This document shows positions 23,014 to 34,558 of a stretch of DNA of 64,000 nucleotides, in pieces; the stretch's first letter is position 1, and every line of letters starts with the position of its first letter. The notes below the pieces were generated by a model. It made no database searches and was not told where the DNA came from. It saw only the letters and a list, made by a program, of their open reading frames with translations. The DNA lies in contig MVAQ01000025.1 in the NCBI GenBank assembly GCA_014825775.1, forward strand, positions 62,001 through 126,000, given 5' to 3'. Made by a program: the position numbers and the translations under genes. The DNA is from Krasilnikovozyma curviuscula. Lineage: Eukaryota > Basidiomycota > Tremellomycetes > Cystofilobasidiales > Mrakiaceae.

Positions 23014-25133
23014 TCAAATTTTGGCATGAAGATAGTTTACTTTCAGGCGGCGGCTTATTTTTTCGACAAAGTCTGAAGAAGCGTATTGAGGGGGAAGGGG
23101 CTCGAGGCGAATGTTGAGAGTCAGTTGAATGAGGAAGGTTTTCAAAACGAGGATCTGAAGGGTTGAGAAGAGCTCGTCAGTTGGCGTGTGATAGCCATCG
23201 CAGGTAATCCAAACAATAACAAACCGCCAGTCGCTGCCCAAAACAGTTTCTTGCGCCTAAACCGAAAGGAATACTCCAAGGAGTATTCTCAGGTTTTATC
23301 CACCTATCTGGATTGAACTCATCGGGACTAATAGGTTGACAGCCGGCAGATGAGCAATCACAACAAAAGAAAGGGTTCTTTCTAGAAACAGAACATACTC
23401 ATCAATAACGTCGCGACTGGCCTCTGAAATCAAAAGGGCAACAAAGGTGCCCTTGGGTGTGGGATAGTTATTTCCGTCGCTGTCTGTCAAGACGGTGTCC
23501 TTGACACACATTCTGCCCAATGAGGAAACTGTTGCTCCACACCGGAGACACTCTTGTAGTACACCTTCGAGGTAAGGCAAGCTTTCTAAGGAAATTTGAG
23601 ACATGGTCAGAGAAGTCGCATCGGGCTCTCAAAAGACGGTCGGTCGAAGTGGGTACTTACTTCCAGTGACCTCCTCATACCTTGGTGTTCTGTCCTGAAC
23701 ATCAGGAAGCTGTTCGGTGAGTTCTTTCTTTAGCTTCTCTTGAACAGCAGGATTTTCAGACAGGAACTTGATCATCCAGCCCAAGGTTGAAGACGTTGTT
23801 TCTCCAGCAGCGAGGACAAACGAGAGCATCTCGTGCTCCACCTCGATGTCGCTAAGACCTGGGTGGCCATCACGGCTGATGCTCTTCGCTTCTTCCCTGA
23901 GAACAGCTTCGATGGTTGATCCTCTTCCAATAGTTTCATGATCTAGATGTCCTTCTTCATCTACAGAAGCAATGAGTGCAACCTTCTCTCTGGCCTGTGT
24001 GATCTTATTTCTCACCCTTCCGCAAAGAAACATATACATTGAGCGCAGCGATTGATGGAGGTTATAAATAGACTGACCAAGTCTTAATGAGTGTATTTGC
24101 ATGGCGATAGACTGGGTTTCTGGTAGTCCACCAGCTCCTGACTTCCAATAGCGGTCCAAATGAGAAAGACTGGGTGCGCACGGTGCTTGTTATTGTTACT
24201 TGAACTTGATCATTTCTTCTAGGTGACCATCATAGAGAAGAAGAAAAAAAGAAGAGAAAAAATGAGAGAGATAGAGAGATCTGGCTTACATTAAGTACGA
24301 TATGCATAGCCTCAGCTTTAGAGGACTTTTGCGGAGCGAACCGAACTTCGCCTTTCATGATCTCACCAGCTTCAACCATCTCCTGTTGCGACTCAGCATT
24401 TTTCTTGGCGGCGTCAGTCTCACCAAACGTCTCACCAAAGACCAATTCCGAAATGATGTCGATGGAGAGTCCCTCGAGGTCTTGATTGACCAAAAACGCT
24501 TCGTCCTGCAGACGAGATTTGAGCTGCCAGAGTGAGATGAGATCGACGACGTGCCTGTGGACGATAGGTGTTGCGGTTTTTGAAAGGAACTCTGGAGACA
24601 TAGCTGGGGCAAGACTTTTTCTGTGCATCCTTAAAGTAGTATTGGTAGGAAGTGCCAGCATGCCTGCCATCAGGGGAAATTCCCGTCAGTGTTTTTGACA
24701 GGCATTCGAAAACAGATTTTTTTTTTAAATAATAAAATAGATAAAAATATGAATTTAATTCCATACCTTTGTCAAATAACTTGGACATGAGATTGATAAA
24801 CTCTGGAGATCTGTCGTAATCCTTACTATTCAACACGGACTGAATCAATTTCTTGTCCCTCGTAATAAGTCCCCTCGAAGTACCGAACCCCCTATCAAAC
24901 TGGATTGTTGAAGCATGCATCCTATCCAAAGCTTGTGAGAACCAAGGCATGATGGTGGATGTGTTGTAGATGAACCAGATCAGCGAAGGGACAGATCCAA
25001 ACGGGAAGAAAACGGTCGATCTGTCGATAGGAACGTCTTTAAATGTGTCCTTTCTTGTTAACCTGATGGCTACTACTGCAACAGCAGCAAATATGGCTGA
25101 GGATAAGGCCAGAGCTGTCGGAGAAGACGCCAT
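23014..25133 (-). CDS. Cytochrome P450 monooxygenase
   Basis: Heme-thiolate oxygenase anchored in the ER by an N-terminal helix (MASSPTALALSSAIFAAVAV). Visible motifs in order: helix C region TTLRMHRKSLAPAMSPEFL; I-helix oxygen-activation motif AAGETTSS; K-helix ExxR as ECLR in YLEGVLQECLRCG; DPDEFNPDRW, formed across an intron; and the heme loop FGLGARNCFGQ with the Cys ligand. The C-terminus reads LTLNIRLEPLPP and ends VNYLHAKI. At least seven exons; the protein is roughly 550 residues, normal for fungal P450s. The family and substrate cannot be assigned by eye. The meander exon is joined by a GTATGT donor at about 23398 and an acceptor at about 23327. Confidence 0.85.
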
Positions 25134-26175
25134 CGCTGTGATTGAATGCTGGTCATAGGCAAGAGCAGCAGAGTGTCAGCAAAGCACGCACAATAACAGA
25201 TCTGGCAGACGCTACATTGGGTTGGGCTCTTACTATTTGAGATGTGGTTGGGGATGAAGCTGTGAAACGACACAAAGCGACGGTTGTGGCTGCGCCTCTG
25301 GCAGCTGACGACGGCAGCTTGGAAACCTTACGACCACACATCACGAATCCCATTGAGTAAAACAACAAGTCTTTAAAGTCCTTGAAACACCCAGGGCTCA
25401 GGGCTCGGTATACGCTTATCTTTCTACTACTTCTTGCCTTCCCTTTCCACTCTGTGAAGAAGGGACGTTCCGTGATGTGGCGCGTGCGTGTGATAGTGTT
25501 GTGGTACTCGTGGGGTGCATGCTGTCCTTCGCGAGGCTCAGTATGAGGATCCGAAGCGAGAGACGGGCATCTATAGGTGAAGATTCCGACCGAGTCACTC
25601 GTGATGTCGCTCCTCGAGACAAATTCACCGAGGAACCAAAACATCAGATACACCTCATGCAACTTCCGAGATAAGAGATGGAGACAGATATCAAATGCCA
25701 AAATTTTTCGTTCGTGTGCTGTCTGAGAGAAGAGTTGGTAGGAAGTGGCAGCATTCAGTCGGGTTACCAGCACCCTCATCGTCATCCGATCGTCCGCACC
25801 GGAAATTCAACCTCGCTTACTATGCTTTAACAGTGTCTCGAAGAAAGAGATGACATGTTCTCGGGTGTTGTTCAATAAAATACAGCTTCAATGACTTTGG
25901 GGTCTGAGGTGACGAGGCCGAGATTGGAGTCCAAGCCGGAGTCTTTCTTATTGGCAATGTTCGTTGAATTGAAAGAGCTACAAAACTACCATTTGCTATC
26001 AGACTGAAGTACATGAACTTGCAGTGCAGTTTTGGGCTCTGAAAGGAAAGTGAAAACGGTTGCATCGTTTGTATATCATATGGCAGTATAATGATCCAGG
26101 GCTAACTCTTTGTTTTCATATATGTCAATTATGGCACAAAAACGAGCACCGAGTCTCTTTGGAAAATTGAGCATC
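25134..26175. other. Intergenic, P450 promoter and FKBP12 3' flank
   Basis: About 1 kb. A 210-codon minus-strand ORF (25153-25785) has Arg/Ser/Thr-rich composition, no motif I recognise, and sits where the P450 promoter should be; I do not call it a gene. Nothing else is evident. Confidence 0.4.
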
Positions 26176-26991
26176 TTAGTTGATCTTAAGCAACTCGACT
26201 TCGAAGACCAAAGTAGAGTTCGCTGGGATCACAGGAGGGTAGCCGCGAGCTCCGTAGGCTGGAACAGAATTAACATCAGTCTTGCTGATAATTAATATGT
26301 ATTAGGACTATCCAGACTCACCATAGTCTGGGGTACAGATCAACTTGGCCTTTTGGCCAAGGGAGAGTTGAGGAACACCTGAGAGCACGGGAGAAAGATG
26401 TGGGGACAATTTAAGAAGTTGCTCCTAGAATACTGAGACGAAAAAGAATATGGAACAAACTCACCCTCATCCCATCCCTTGATGACACGTCCAACACCGA
26501 TTGGGGTGACAAAGGCAGAGTTTCTGTCTCTGGAGGAATCGAACTTGCTTCCGTCGAGGAGGGTACCAACGTCTAAATTATGTTCACACAGAAGTGAGTG
26601 AGCCAGAATACGAGGGAAATATCATAAAGGTACCAACGTACAGTGCATGGACACCTAAAGAACACAGAAACTTTAATTGAGTCAGCGACTGTAAACGGTG
26701 AGATGCATTTTTTTGTTTTAAAAAAAAGAAAAAAAAAAGGCTAACGTACGGTATCACCCTTCTTTGGGAAGTTAACTCCATCACCTAGATAGTCAAACAT
26801 ATTAGTACCTATATATACATGGCTGCGTCCGTCCAGAGAAAGCTCCTTCGATCCGGGAGCAGAAGACCTAGAAGCAATGCTAACCTGGACTGAAGGACAT
26901 CAATAGAAAAAGACGGTTAGTATTACCATCTCTAATGTAAAGAGCCGTAGGGAGTTAATGCTCACGAGATAAGTTCAACAGTAACACCCAT
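26176..26991 (-). CDS. FPR1: FKBP12-type peptidyl-prolyl cis-trans isomerase
   Basis: Cytosolic prolyl isomerase and the receptor for FK506 and rapamycin (FKBP12; FPR1 in yeast, FRR1 in Cryptococcus). Splicing by eye into seven exons gives exactly 108 residues, the canonical length, from [13 protein letters not shown] to [10 protein letters not shown]. Seen in order: [35 protein letters not shown] (the Val-Ile and Trp of the drug pocket), and [19 protein letters not shown]. Two exons are extremely small: 26885-26889 (5 nt, supplying the Ser-Pro-Gly junction) and 26642-26654 (13 nt, supplying VSMH plus one base). Other exons: about 26966-26991, 26750-26784, 26465-26572, then two more. The intron between the 13-nt exon and the next exon is bordered by an 11-bp direct repeat. 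An A-rich tract lies in the 26655-26749 intron. Confidence 0.95.
26562..26639 (-). repeat. 11-bp direct repeat bordering an FKBP12 intron
   Basis: On the plus strand ggtaccaacgt occurs at 26562-26572 (the first bases of an exon, read on the minus strand) and again at 26629-26639 (just inside the 5' end of the preceding intron, 2 nt after the splice site). The 69-nt intron 26573-26641 therefore begins with GT plus a copy of the downstream exon start. Confidence 0.85.
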
Positions 26992-27284
26992 TCTGTAATT
27001 AAAGTCGTCATCAGCATCTCCTCCCGCGATGAGGATCCAGCAAAGCAAAAAGAGGAGCAAACTAAAACACGCTCTTTATACATACCTAGAAGCTGAAGAT
27101 GAGAAAGTTCGAAGGAAGTTGGGTTTGATTGTTTGACGGATGGCAGATGAGAACATCGATGTTTAGCCAAAAAGAACCTCGCAGAAACTAAAAAACGTTT
27201 TCGTTCCAACGCAGCAGTGCCACAAATGAGATATATTGAAGTAGGAAGTGCAACAGCAAGACCAAATCAATATCAATTGATCTA

Positions 27285-28387
27285 TCAAGCTGTCTTCTCC
27301 TTAGAAGCTTCTACCAACGTTTGAAGACCAATGTTCCCTGCAGCATATAGATTCCCCGCCACCGATCCAAAGACTGCTCCTATCAATGGAGGAAGGGGCC
27401 AAGCCTGATGAGGAGTAACAAATAGCAGAGTGAGATAAATTACTGGAGACAACAACAAAGACTGTAACTTGCCTGCCATGGCCTGTCCCAATCTAATGCT
27501 GACGGGAAAGCGCCAAACCAGGCGCCAACGAGTGCGAAGAGGGTTGGGTAAACAACAGCCTTCTCCAAAGGTGTTTTAAGCCTAAGAGAAGAACACAGAG
27601 AAGCTCTTGTAAGCAAAATCTAAACGAAGACTGGACTGCAGAAGCAGATGAGGTATAAAACTTACTCGACATTGATGAACAACCGCACCAATTCCCAACG
27701 TTCTTTCCCGTCCTGGCCACCTTCCGAGAGGAAATCAGGAACTCCCAAAATCCAAATTGGCGTCCAGCAAGTCAATAAGCTGATGATGGTAGCAAATCCT
27801 GCTGTTTTGAATTGAGTACTGAGAGAGGGTTGTAATGATGCACCAATCAGGATGAGGAACAGGAAGGTCAAGATTGAGATTCCAATGTTGAACAGCAAGC
27901 TTTGACCAATTTTTATGAGGACCGTTGAGTTTGAAGACGACCGTCTGATCACATCGTCCTTCGTCAAATCACCGCCCGCACTTTTCCCAGCAGCCTCGTC
28001 CTTCCTCTGCTTGTTCACGGCCTCCACTCCTCTAGCCATCTTCCTCAGTCCAGCTGCAAACCATATCTGACAGACAGCGACACCACCCGCAACACTCCAA
28101 GTCGTTAATGTAGGTGAATTTGAGAGGTAGGCAATGACAGGCCATTCAGGTCTATCGAGGGACGGTTTCTTCTCTATCATTGAGCCCAAGAGGCTCTCTG
28201 GTATCGATCTAGGCAGTGCGAAGAGAGAGAAGAGGAGGAGGAGGATATATAGGAGGATATGGGAGACATATCGAGGGTAAGGAAATGCAGACGTGAGGGA
28301 GGAGCCTGCAGGTACTGTTGGGGCTTTCTTTTTTGTTGGAAACGTTGGCTTCTTGGGAACCCAGGGAGATTGAGTCTTCTTTGCCAT
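27285..28387 (-). CDS. GPI11: GPI ethanolamine-phosphate transfer subunit, PIG-F / GPI11 family
   Basis: ER multi-pass membrane protein that works with the PIG-O/GPI13 and PIG-G/GPI7 enzymes to add phosphoethanolamine to the mannoses of the GPI anchor precursor. The N-terminus is Lys/Pro-rich (MAKKTQSPWVPKKPTF), followed by several hydrophobic segments (HILLYILLLLFSLFALP, LLFNIGISILTFLFLILIG, FATIISLLTCWTPIWILGV). The family signature is clear near the end: LFALVGAWFGAFPSALDWDR, then PWQAWPLPPLIGAVFGSVAG. Three or more exons. The start at 28387 is chosen because the upstream in-frame ATG at 28462 adds a segment unlike the family. The stop is at 27285. Confidence 0.88.
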
Positions 28388-28633
28388 TTCCTGGGTGCTT
28401 GAAATAAAGTTGAAGATGAAAGTTGAGAAGCAGTTGATGATATGTGAGTTGACGTCGACCAAGCGTAATTCGACTTTCTCGGTCGATTTCCTTAGTAGAC
28501 TTTAACGAGAGTAACAGCTTTGCAAGATATTAAAGTGTCAAACATTTTTCGTATAGAGTCGTAAATCACACAACAAGCCCGTAACAGTTGCGCTTTGCGA
28601 CATTATCAAACCCGAAAGAGTAGAAACCTAGAT

Positions 28634-31600
28634 TTATTCCGTGACCGCAAAGTTCGTCTCTATTTCTGACAGGATAGTTAAGAAGTCCCACAAAAAGGTG
28701 TTGAAGCGGACAACATTGGTGGAGCCTTCTGCAAGCGAAGCGTCAGTGATGTGTCAAATCTCATCTGGGCAGAATTACCATTAGCGTACCTTCATCTGCA
28801 TTATCTGCGTCCAAAAGAGTGGCTGCGACATATCGTACCCTGAAGAGCAATGAAAGATGATCAGTGTCCTTCAACCAATCAGCTTGGGACGAAATCGAGA
28901 ACAAACTTGTGAACCTGCATAAAGACACCAGAGGACTTTAGTGGAGTGCAAAAGCAGAGACAAAGAAGATTCAGAAAAGAAACTCACCAGAGATGGACCA
29001 TTGACAGCCAATGCTTGAATTGATATGGAGTGCTGAAGGCACGCATCAAGGAAAGAGGGAGCAATTGAGAAAAGCAAGGATGGTGCGCAAGGAAAGGCAA
29101 GACAACAGCTTTTAGCAAATCAAAGAGACAATGGAATCCAGAAAGACGTACTAGGATGTTCAAGAGATCTGAACTGATAGTTTCTCGATCATCTAACTTC
29201 CCGGCAATAGCGTCGCCAGCCTTTCGGTTGGCGGTTCCTTTCTCACCACAGAGATCCAACAGACTGCAAGTTATGAAAGAGCGTCAGTCTCTAGATGGAT
29301 TCGACCATAATTACCAGTATTGAATCAACTCACTCATCTCGATACTGCATCACAGGAATTAAATAGACTAGAGAATTAGGGACACGGCCGTTCGCTAACT
29401 TCCAACGCGAGATTGAAATTGAAACACACCTGCATCAAGACAAAGCGTACTAGGCATTGTGTAACGTAAATGTTACCTTTGCTGACTGAGAAAGCATCCT
29501 TCGCTTGTTCTCTCCCAGATGATGTCGGATCTGCGAAGAGCGATTCGAGGGAGTCCTTTGCGAGCGTTGCCCAACCCTGAACTGGAGAGTTGGCGACACT
29601 GTCAAAACCCATCTTTATCTGCAGAGGTGCTGGCATATCTGAGATAAGATCGACAGTTTGCATGAACAGCGTCCTGATGGAATCCAATTTGGCAATGATG
29701 TTTTCCAAGCCGACTGGTGGGTATCGCCTATCTCTCCTCCGAAGAGAAAGGATCTCTTCCATCTTGCCCCAAATTTTGGTGTTGATGTTGAAGCCGGAGA
29801 TCAAGGAAACATGGTCCGAGGGTGGAAGAAGGTATCTATCGCGAGTGATATATTGGTCGTCAAGCTCCTTGGGATACCCAGCAGTGATATCTTCTAGACG
29901 CAGGGCTATCGGTCGGTTCAGTAATATAGCCACTACAACAAATAATAAATGGTGTTAGACAGTGTAGCAAAACATGACAAAAACATCAAAAAGGCACTTA
30001 CTAGACTTATCAGCATTTGAAATCAACCAAAAGATCCGACGCCCACTCTCAGACTCGATGGGATCCATTCCAACGTAGGCATCTTCGTCATGAAGTTTTA
30101 GAGTCAGAGCAAGATTGAGTGCTTCACCGAAACTGGCATGGTTCACTCCGCTATTAGCTGCAACAAAGTGGTAGATGCAGTCTGAAAATCGAACAAGGCA
30201 GAAGGATGAGCCGTTGTTTTACAAAGACGACCGAAATGAGTCTTACCGAAGTAGCGTACAACTACGAGCGGCAATCTCACAGGATCGTATTCAGAGATAC
30301 TGGCATCCCTCGACGCCCAATGGCAACGCTCAGCCAGCCTCTTCACTTCTCCTTTATCCATCTTGACAAATGCTCTTGGTACCTGGACCAGGGTCGTCGC
30401 TAGTGTTGACATGAGCAGGGCGAAGAAGAGAGGATCTCGGGTTTCACGACGACTTTCGACATCGGCGAGGAAAGACTGTTGATGAAGGCAAGGCGTCAAT
30501 GGCCAGATCTGTAACACAACACGGGTCAGAACAGACTTACGACGACCTTAAACAGTTTGAAACAACAAGCACTCACAAATTCAAAGAACAGCGAGATAAT
30601 GTACATTGCTTTCGAACGAGGCAGGACATCTTCCAGACGGTAGGTCTTGCCACCCGCACCTTTGGCAAATGCTCTCGAGAAGGTATCGCCGGTTCCACCA
30701 GCGTGGCCTCCTTCACTTGAGATACGCGCTTGTGATTGGAATGCTCCTTCCGGAAATGTTGGAATAGGTGCTCCAGATAAAGAGGACTTTCCCAAGTTAA
30801 GGATTGAGTTTGCTGGCATGCTTTCACGTTCGTTGCTGATCTGGTGCCGAGCAGGCCCATTCGATGTGAAGTCCATATGTCGCTCTGGGGAAGGGTGGTG
30901 GTATATTGGACTGCTGGGCAAGCTAAACAGCCCTATCTCAGAAGAGGAATGTAGTGGGTGAAATGGTGGAAGAGCTAAGGACGAAGAGTTGCCGAAGGAG
31001 TTATTGGTAAGGGGAGTGGGGTAGCCGTTATTGTTGTTCGAAGAAGTCGATGTTGACGCATCGTCTGGAGACGGAACAGTGACAGTTGTATAACTCGACA
31101 GATTCCTTTGAAGTTGCGGTTGCGTAAAGGAGTTTCTTTCATCGAGCTCCAGACCAGTACCTCCTGGACCTTCCATGGACGCAAGCGCTTTGGCAGCCTT
31201 CTCCTGCTCTAGCTTCTGCACGTAGAGATTTGGAGGGCCGCGCTTCTTGGGTTTGTATGAGAACTCGCAGTTAATCAAAAGAGCAGTACAGTGTTTACAC
31301 GCATTTTCATGGCCTGGACGGTAGTGAGGACGAGGGTCAGCGATGGGTACGTTGTACTTCAGAAAGTGAGAGAAACAAACCTGGAGGAAATGATCGAGCT
31401 GCTGCATCCTCATTATTGGAAGGAGGAAGAATAGTTAAGCGGTCACATTTGACCCTATCAGGTCGAGAAAAAGGTCAGATGCGGCAGCCCGTGTCGAAAA
31501 GAAGTGGGACAGGGCGTACTTTCTGCTTCTGCAAGCATCACTATGCAACAGAGGTCCATCAATCAATCAGTTACAAACGATTAGACAACAAGAAAAAGTT

Positions 31601-31894
31601 CAGCAAACAGGCGCCTGACCAGCTTTGTCCTTGCCGCTTCCTTTTCTCATCCCCTTCTTCAGTGACCTTCCTCTTCTTCTTACTGGCTCCTCCTGCTTCA
31701 CTTGCCTTCCTAGCCTTGTTTGAGATAGTATTAGATCCTTCGAGTCCAGCTTCTGAGTAAGAGACGTCGTCTCCTAAGGGTTGGCGTTCAGCTTTGGGAT
31801 CGGCCTCTGGGGGTGAAAAGTTACTGTGGAAGGTCGACGGTGGAATTGCCATACCGAATGAGTCTGGTGAGAAGCTAGGTGTGAAGAGATTCAT
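28634..31894 (-). CDS. Zn(II)2Cys6 fungal transcription factor
   Basis: Binuclear zinc-cluster DNA-binding regulator. The N-terminus (MNLFTPSFSPDSFGMAIPP) leads to a nuclear-localisation-like KKKRK and then to the cluster: QSCDACRSRKVKCDR, a 26-residue linker, and ACKHCTALLINCEF followed by YKPKKRGPPNLYVQKLEQE, a dimerisation-type linker. The first four cluster residues after Ser come from a 21-nt microexon at 31520-31540. A Ser/Thr/Asn-rich stretch precedes the fungal_trans regulatory domain (IWPLTPCLHQQSFLADVESR, LALTLKLHDEDAY, ESESGRRIFWLI, LNRPIALRLEDITAGYP). The C-terminus reads VRFNTFLWDFLTILSEIE and ends ETNFAVTE. Many introns; roughly 800-850 residues. The target pathway cannot be read from sequence; no enzyme cluster lies next to it. 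Confidence 0.88.
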
Positions 31895-32274
31895 GCCTTG
31901 GGGGGCTCTCCAACGAGGGTAGCCCTTAGAAGGTCGACAGATAAAGTTGCGTTTGGGATTTCGTGTGGGGCAAGTTGCAACGCAGAAGGGATAAACCTCG
32001 GGTCGTCGCTCAGCTTTACGTCTGCGAAAGTAAACAGTGTCTGAATCAAGGTGACCTTGATACTACTGATCTGGTCTTATAATATTGGTAAGGAATACTT
32101 AATAGCTTCGATGCTCGTTGTTCGGCGGCAGGTACATCGATTTCCGCTTATCCGGACTGTCTGCCGTACCTGCTGACTTGGAAGAGGCGAATTCAGAAGG
32201 TGTACTGTAACGCAGATCGAATCTCTCTTCTTGCTGCAGAACATGTTTCCGAAAAGTTCATGAGTAATGGGGAT

Positions 32275-34493
32275 CTACTTTTTTCCCAAAGCATTCTGAG
32301 CTCCGTCCAGGGCACCTTTCACACCTTGAGCGACAGTGAACGCGCCTCCAAGAGCCGTGTTCAAAACCTTGGGCATTCCATGGTGGAATTCAGTCAAAAA
32401 CTTGTCAGTGTCCGGTAGGAACTTGGACTGGATCGATGATGGGGTGAACTTCTTCGAGAACAGAGGTCCAGCCAGGGAAGTAAAGCCCGACGTGAGGGTG
32501 TCGAAAGCGGAAGTGTCGGGCATCCATCCTGATTTGGTGCCTCCGAGTACCGTCATTGAGCCCTTAGTAGTATTGGACCCACTTTGGTCCATGATGAAGC
32601 TCTTCACTCCATCCAGCTGCTCCAGGACATCAACACCTACGCTCCTCGCCCATCTCAACGGTCCAAACTTCGTCTGGTACATCCTGAAGAGGAGGTCCGT
32701 GCCCATCAACACCTTTTGGTTCTCCATGAATCTCTCCTTCTGGTATTCCTGCAGCTGAACCAACGAGCCGATATCACCACCGACTGATAGAGCGTTGGAG
32801 ATTACTTGGTGGAGAGACCTGACGTCGAGCAGACCCAAGTTCATTCCCATTCCAGCTTGGGGATGAACAACATGAGCGGCATCTCCAATGAGAGCTGTTC
32901 GTGGTGTCACATACTCCCTAGCATGCGCATATCGCAATGGGAATGCACCGGTGGATTTAGGTTGGGTCGATAAAATAATGGGTGGATATTCAAAGGAGTC
33001 TGGGGGTGGGATGGTTCCGGCTGGTGGGGGATATAAGATGGATTGACAGGTATACGGTTGAATACAGGACGATTGTTCGATGAGTGCAATTTGGGATTGA
33101 AGGGATTCAAATGTTGGGATGGTTCCTTCACGAGAGGATTGGATGAGGGTGTCATTGATGTGATTCACAGCATGATCTGGTAGTCTGAAACAAGCGTTGA
33201 TGAGGAGAACCAAAGCTTCATTGTCTAGACTCTTGAGGACTTTGGCGATTTCGGGTGAGGTGTGCCAAGCTAGGGACGCCGTTTCATTACCTAGTGGGAG
33301 GAAAGCAAGAGGACCAGATGAAAGATACCTCTGGAATGCAGTTCGAGGTGGGACTGAAGGGTAGGTTGGGTACGCTTCGTGCGTCAACACAGAGACGACT
33401 GTGTGGATGTTGTACATATATCCATCCGTTTGGGTTTGGGTAAACGCTCGGACTGGTGAGTTCAACCCATCGGCACCAACAAGAAGTTTAGTTCTGAGAA
33501 TGGAGGTGATAGGTGGTGGTGGGAGAGCAGGGTCGATTGGAGCGAATGGGTTGCCAACTACTGGCGTCAATGAGACCAAAGGATAGTCATCTTGACTACC
33601 TTCAGTTCCAGCAGCTCGTGTGACTGATGCCACCTTTGTATTATCGATGAGTGTTATTCCAGGAGCGGCGAGAGAGGGTGACGACGATTGTGTTGTAGAT
33701 GGTGTTGACGAATCACGGATAAGGCGTAGCAGCGCTCGTTGAATATTCTGGTTTTCCACCAATGTTGACATGTATTGACCAGAAGGTGAAGGGAGAGTCA
33801 GTCGAGATGGTGTTACTGAGTCCCAGACCTGAGAGGGAAAAAGAATATGTCATCAGGACCAGGAATTCGTTAGAAGAACTGCCTAAAGTTTCCAGAGAGT
33901 ACAAACCTGCATCTCCTCAATTGGACCCATCCTACTTTTCTCAAGCAGGTCCCATGCTCCAATTTCTGTTGACACAGGAGTTGCCTTAGCGTCAGCGTTA
34001 TTACGTCGCATACAAAGAAAAGTTGGGAAACGAACGAACCTTCCAGCCAGGTCGAGTTCTCCTTAGTGACGCTGCTCACTCTATTTGTCCAATCTCCACT
34101 TGCACCACTGACAGAAGGTTCCCAATTCTCGATTTTCGATAATGATCCAGTTTCGATGAGGGAAGTTCGCAAATGAGCAGTCGAAGGCGAGGAAGCTGGG
34201 AGCATGCAATTTTAAGTCAGAACAAGGCTTTTCAAAGCTGAACAGAATGCATTACCAAGCCTAGCAGCGAGGGCGAGTCCCGTAATGCCTCCTCCAATGA
34301 TGACTATATCACAGTCCCGAGTGGGAGTTGAGCTCGTCGAGGACACGGTGCTCGCTGCTCTGGTACCTTGATATTGAGCACTGATCAAACGACGTTGGCA
34401 TATTCGAAGGCTTAGCATTTCAGTGATGCCCTCAAGGAGTGGCCTTTGATTTTGAGGAAGGTGACGTTGGAACCTCGATAAGACGCAGCGCAA
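32275..34493 (-). CDS. COQ6: Ubiquinone biosynthesis FAD monooxygenase COQ6
   Basis: Mitochondrial flavoprotein that hydroxylates C5 of the ring during coenzyme Q synthesis, peripheral on the inner membrane in the CoQ synthome. A basic presequence (LSLRICQRRLISAQYQGTR) precedes the FAD dinucleotide fold CDIVIIGGGITGLALAARLG. The NADPH/FAD DG motif reads LLVGADGLNSPVRAF, and the second FAD motif reads LIGDAAHVVHPQAGMGMNLG. The C-terminus has VLMGTDLLFRMYQTKFGPLR. Roughly 650 residues, longer than the usual 470-550, with extra sequence between motifs and a C-terminal extension ending QNALGKK. The start could be 34493 or the ATG at 34418, which itself begins a good presequence. The gene is divergent to PEX2 with only about 65 bp between start codons. 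Confidence 0.88.
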
Positions 34494-34558
34494 TCAGTCT
34501 TTTGAATCTGACGACGACTACGTTAATTTAATATCTTGCTGTTTTTCTGAAAGCTGAA

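Noticed and set aside
25153..25785. 210-codon open frame on the minus strand upstream of the P450
   Set aside because: No recognisable motif, Arg/Ser/Thr-rich composition typical of non-coding frames, and it occupies the P450 promoter.
26701..26740. A-rich tract that might be a retroposon tail
   Set aside because: It is inside an FKBP12 intron with normal splice sites and no element body or flanking duplication of its own.
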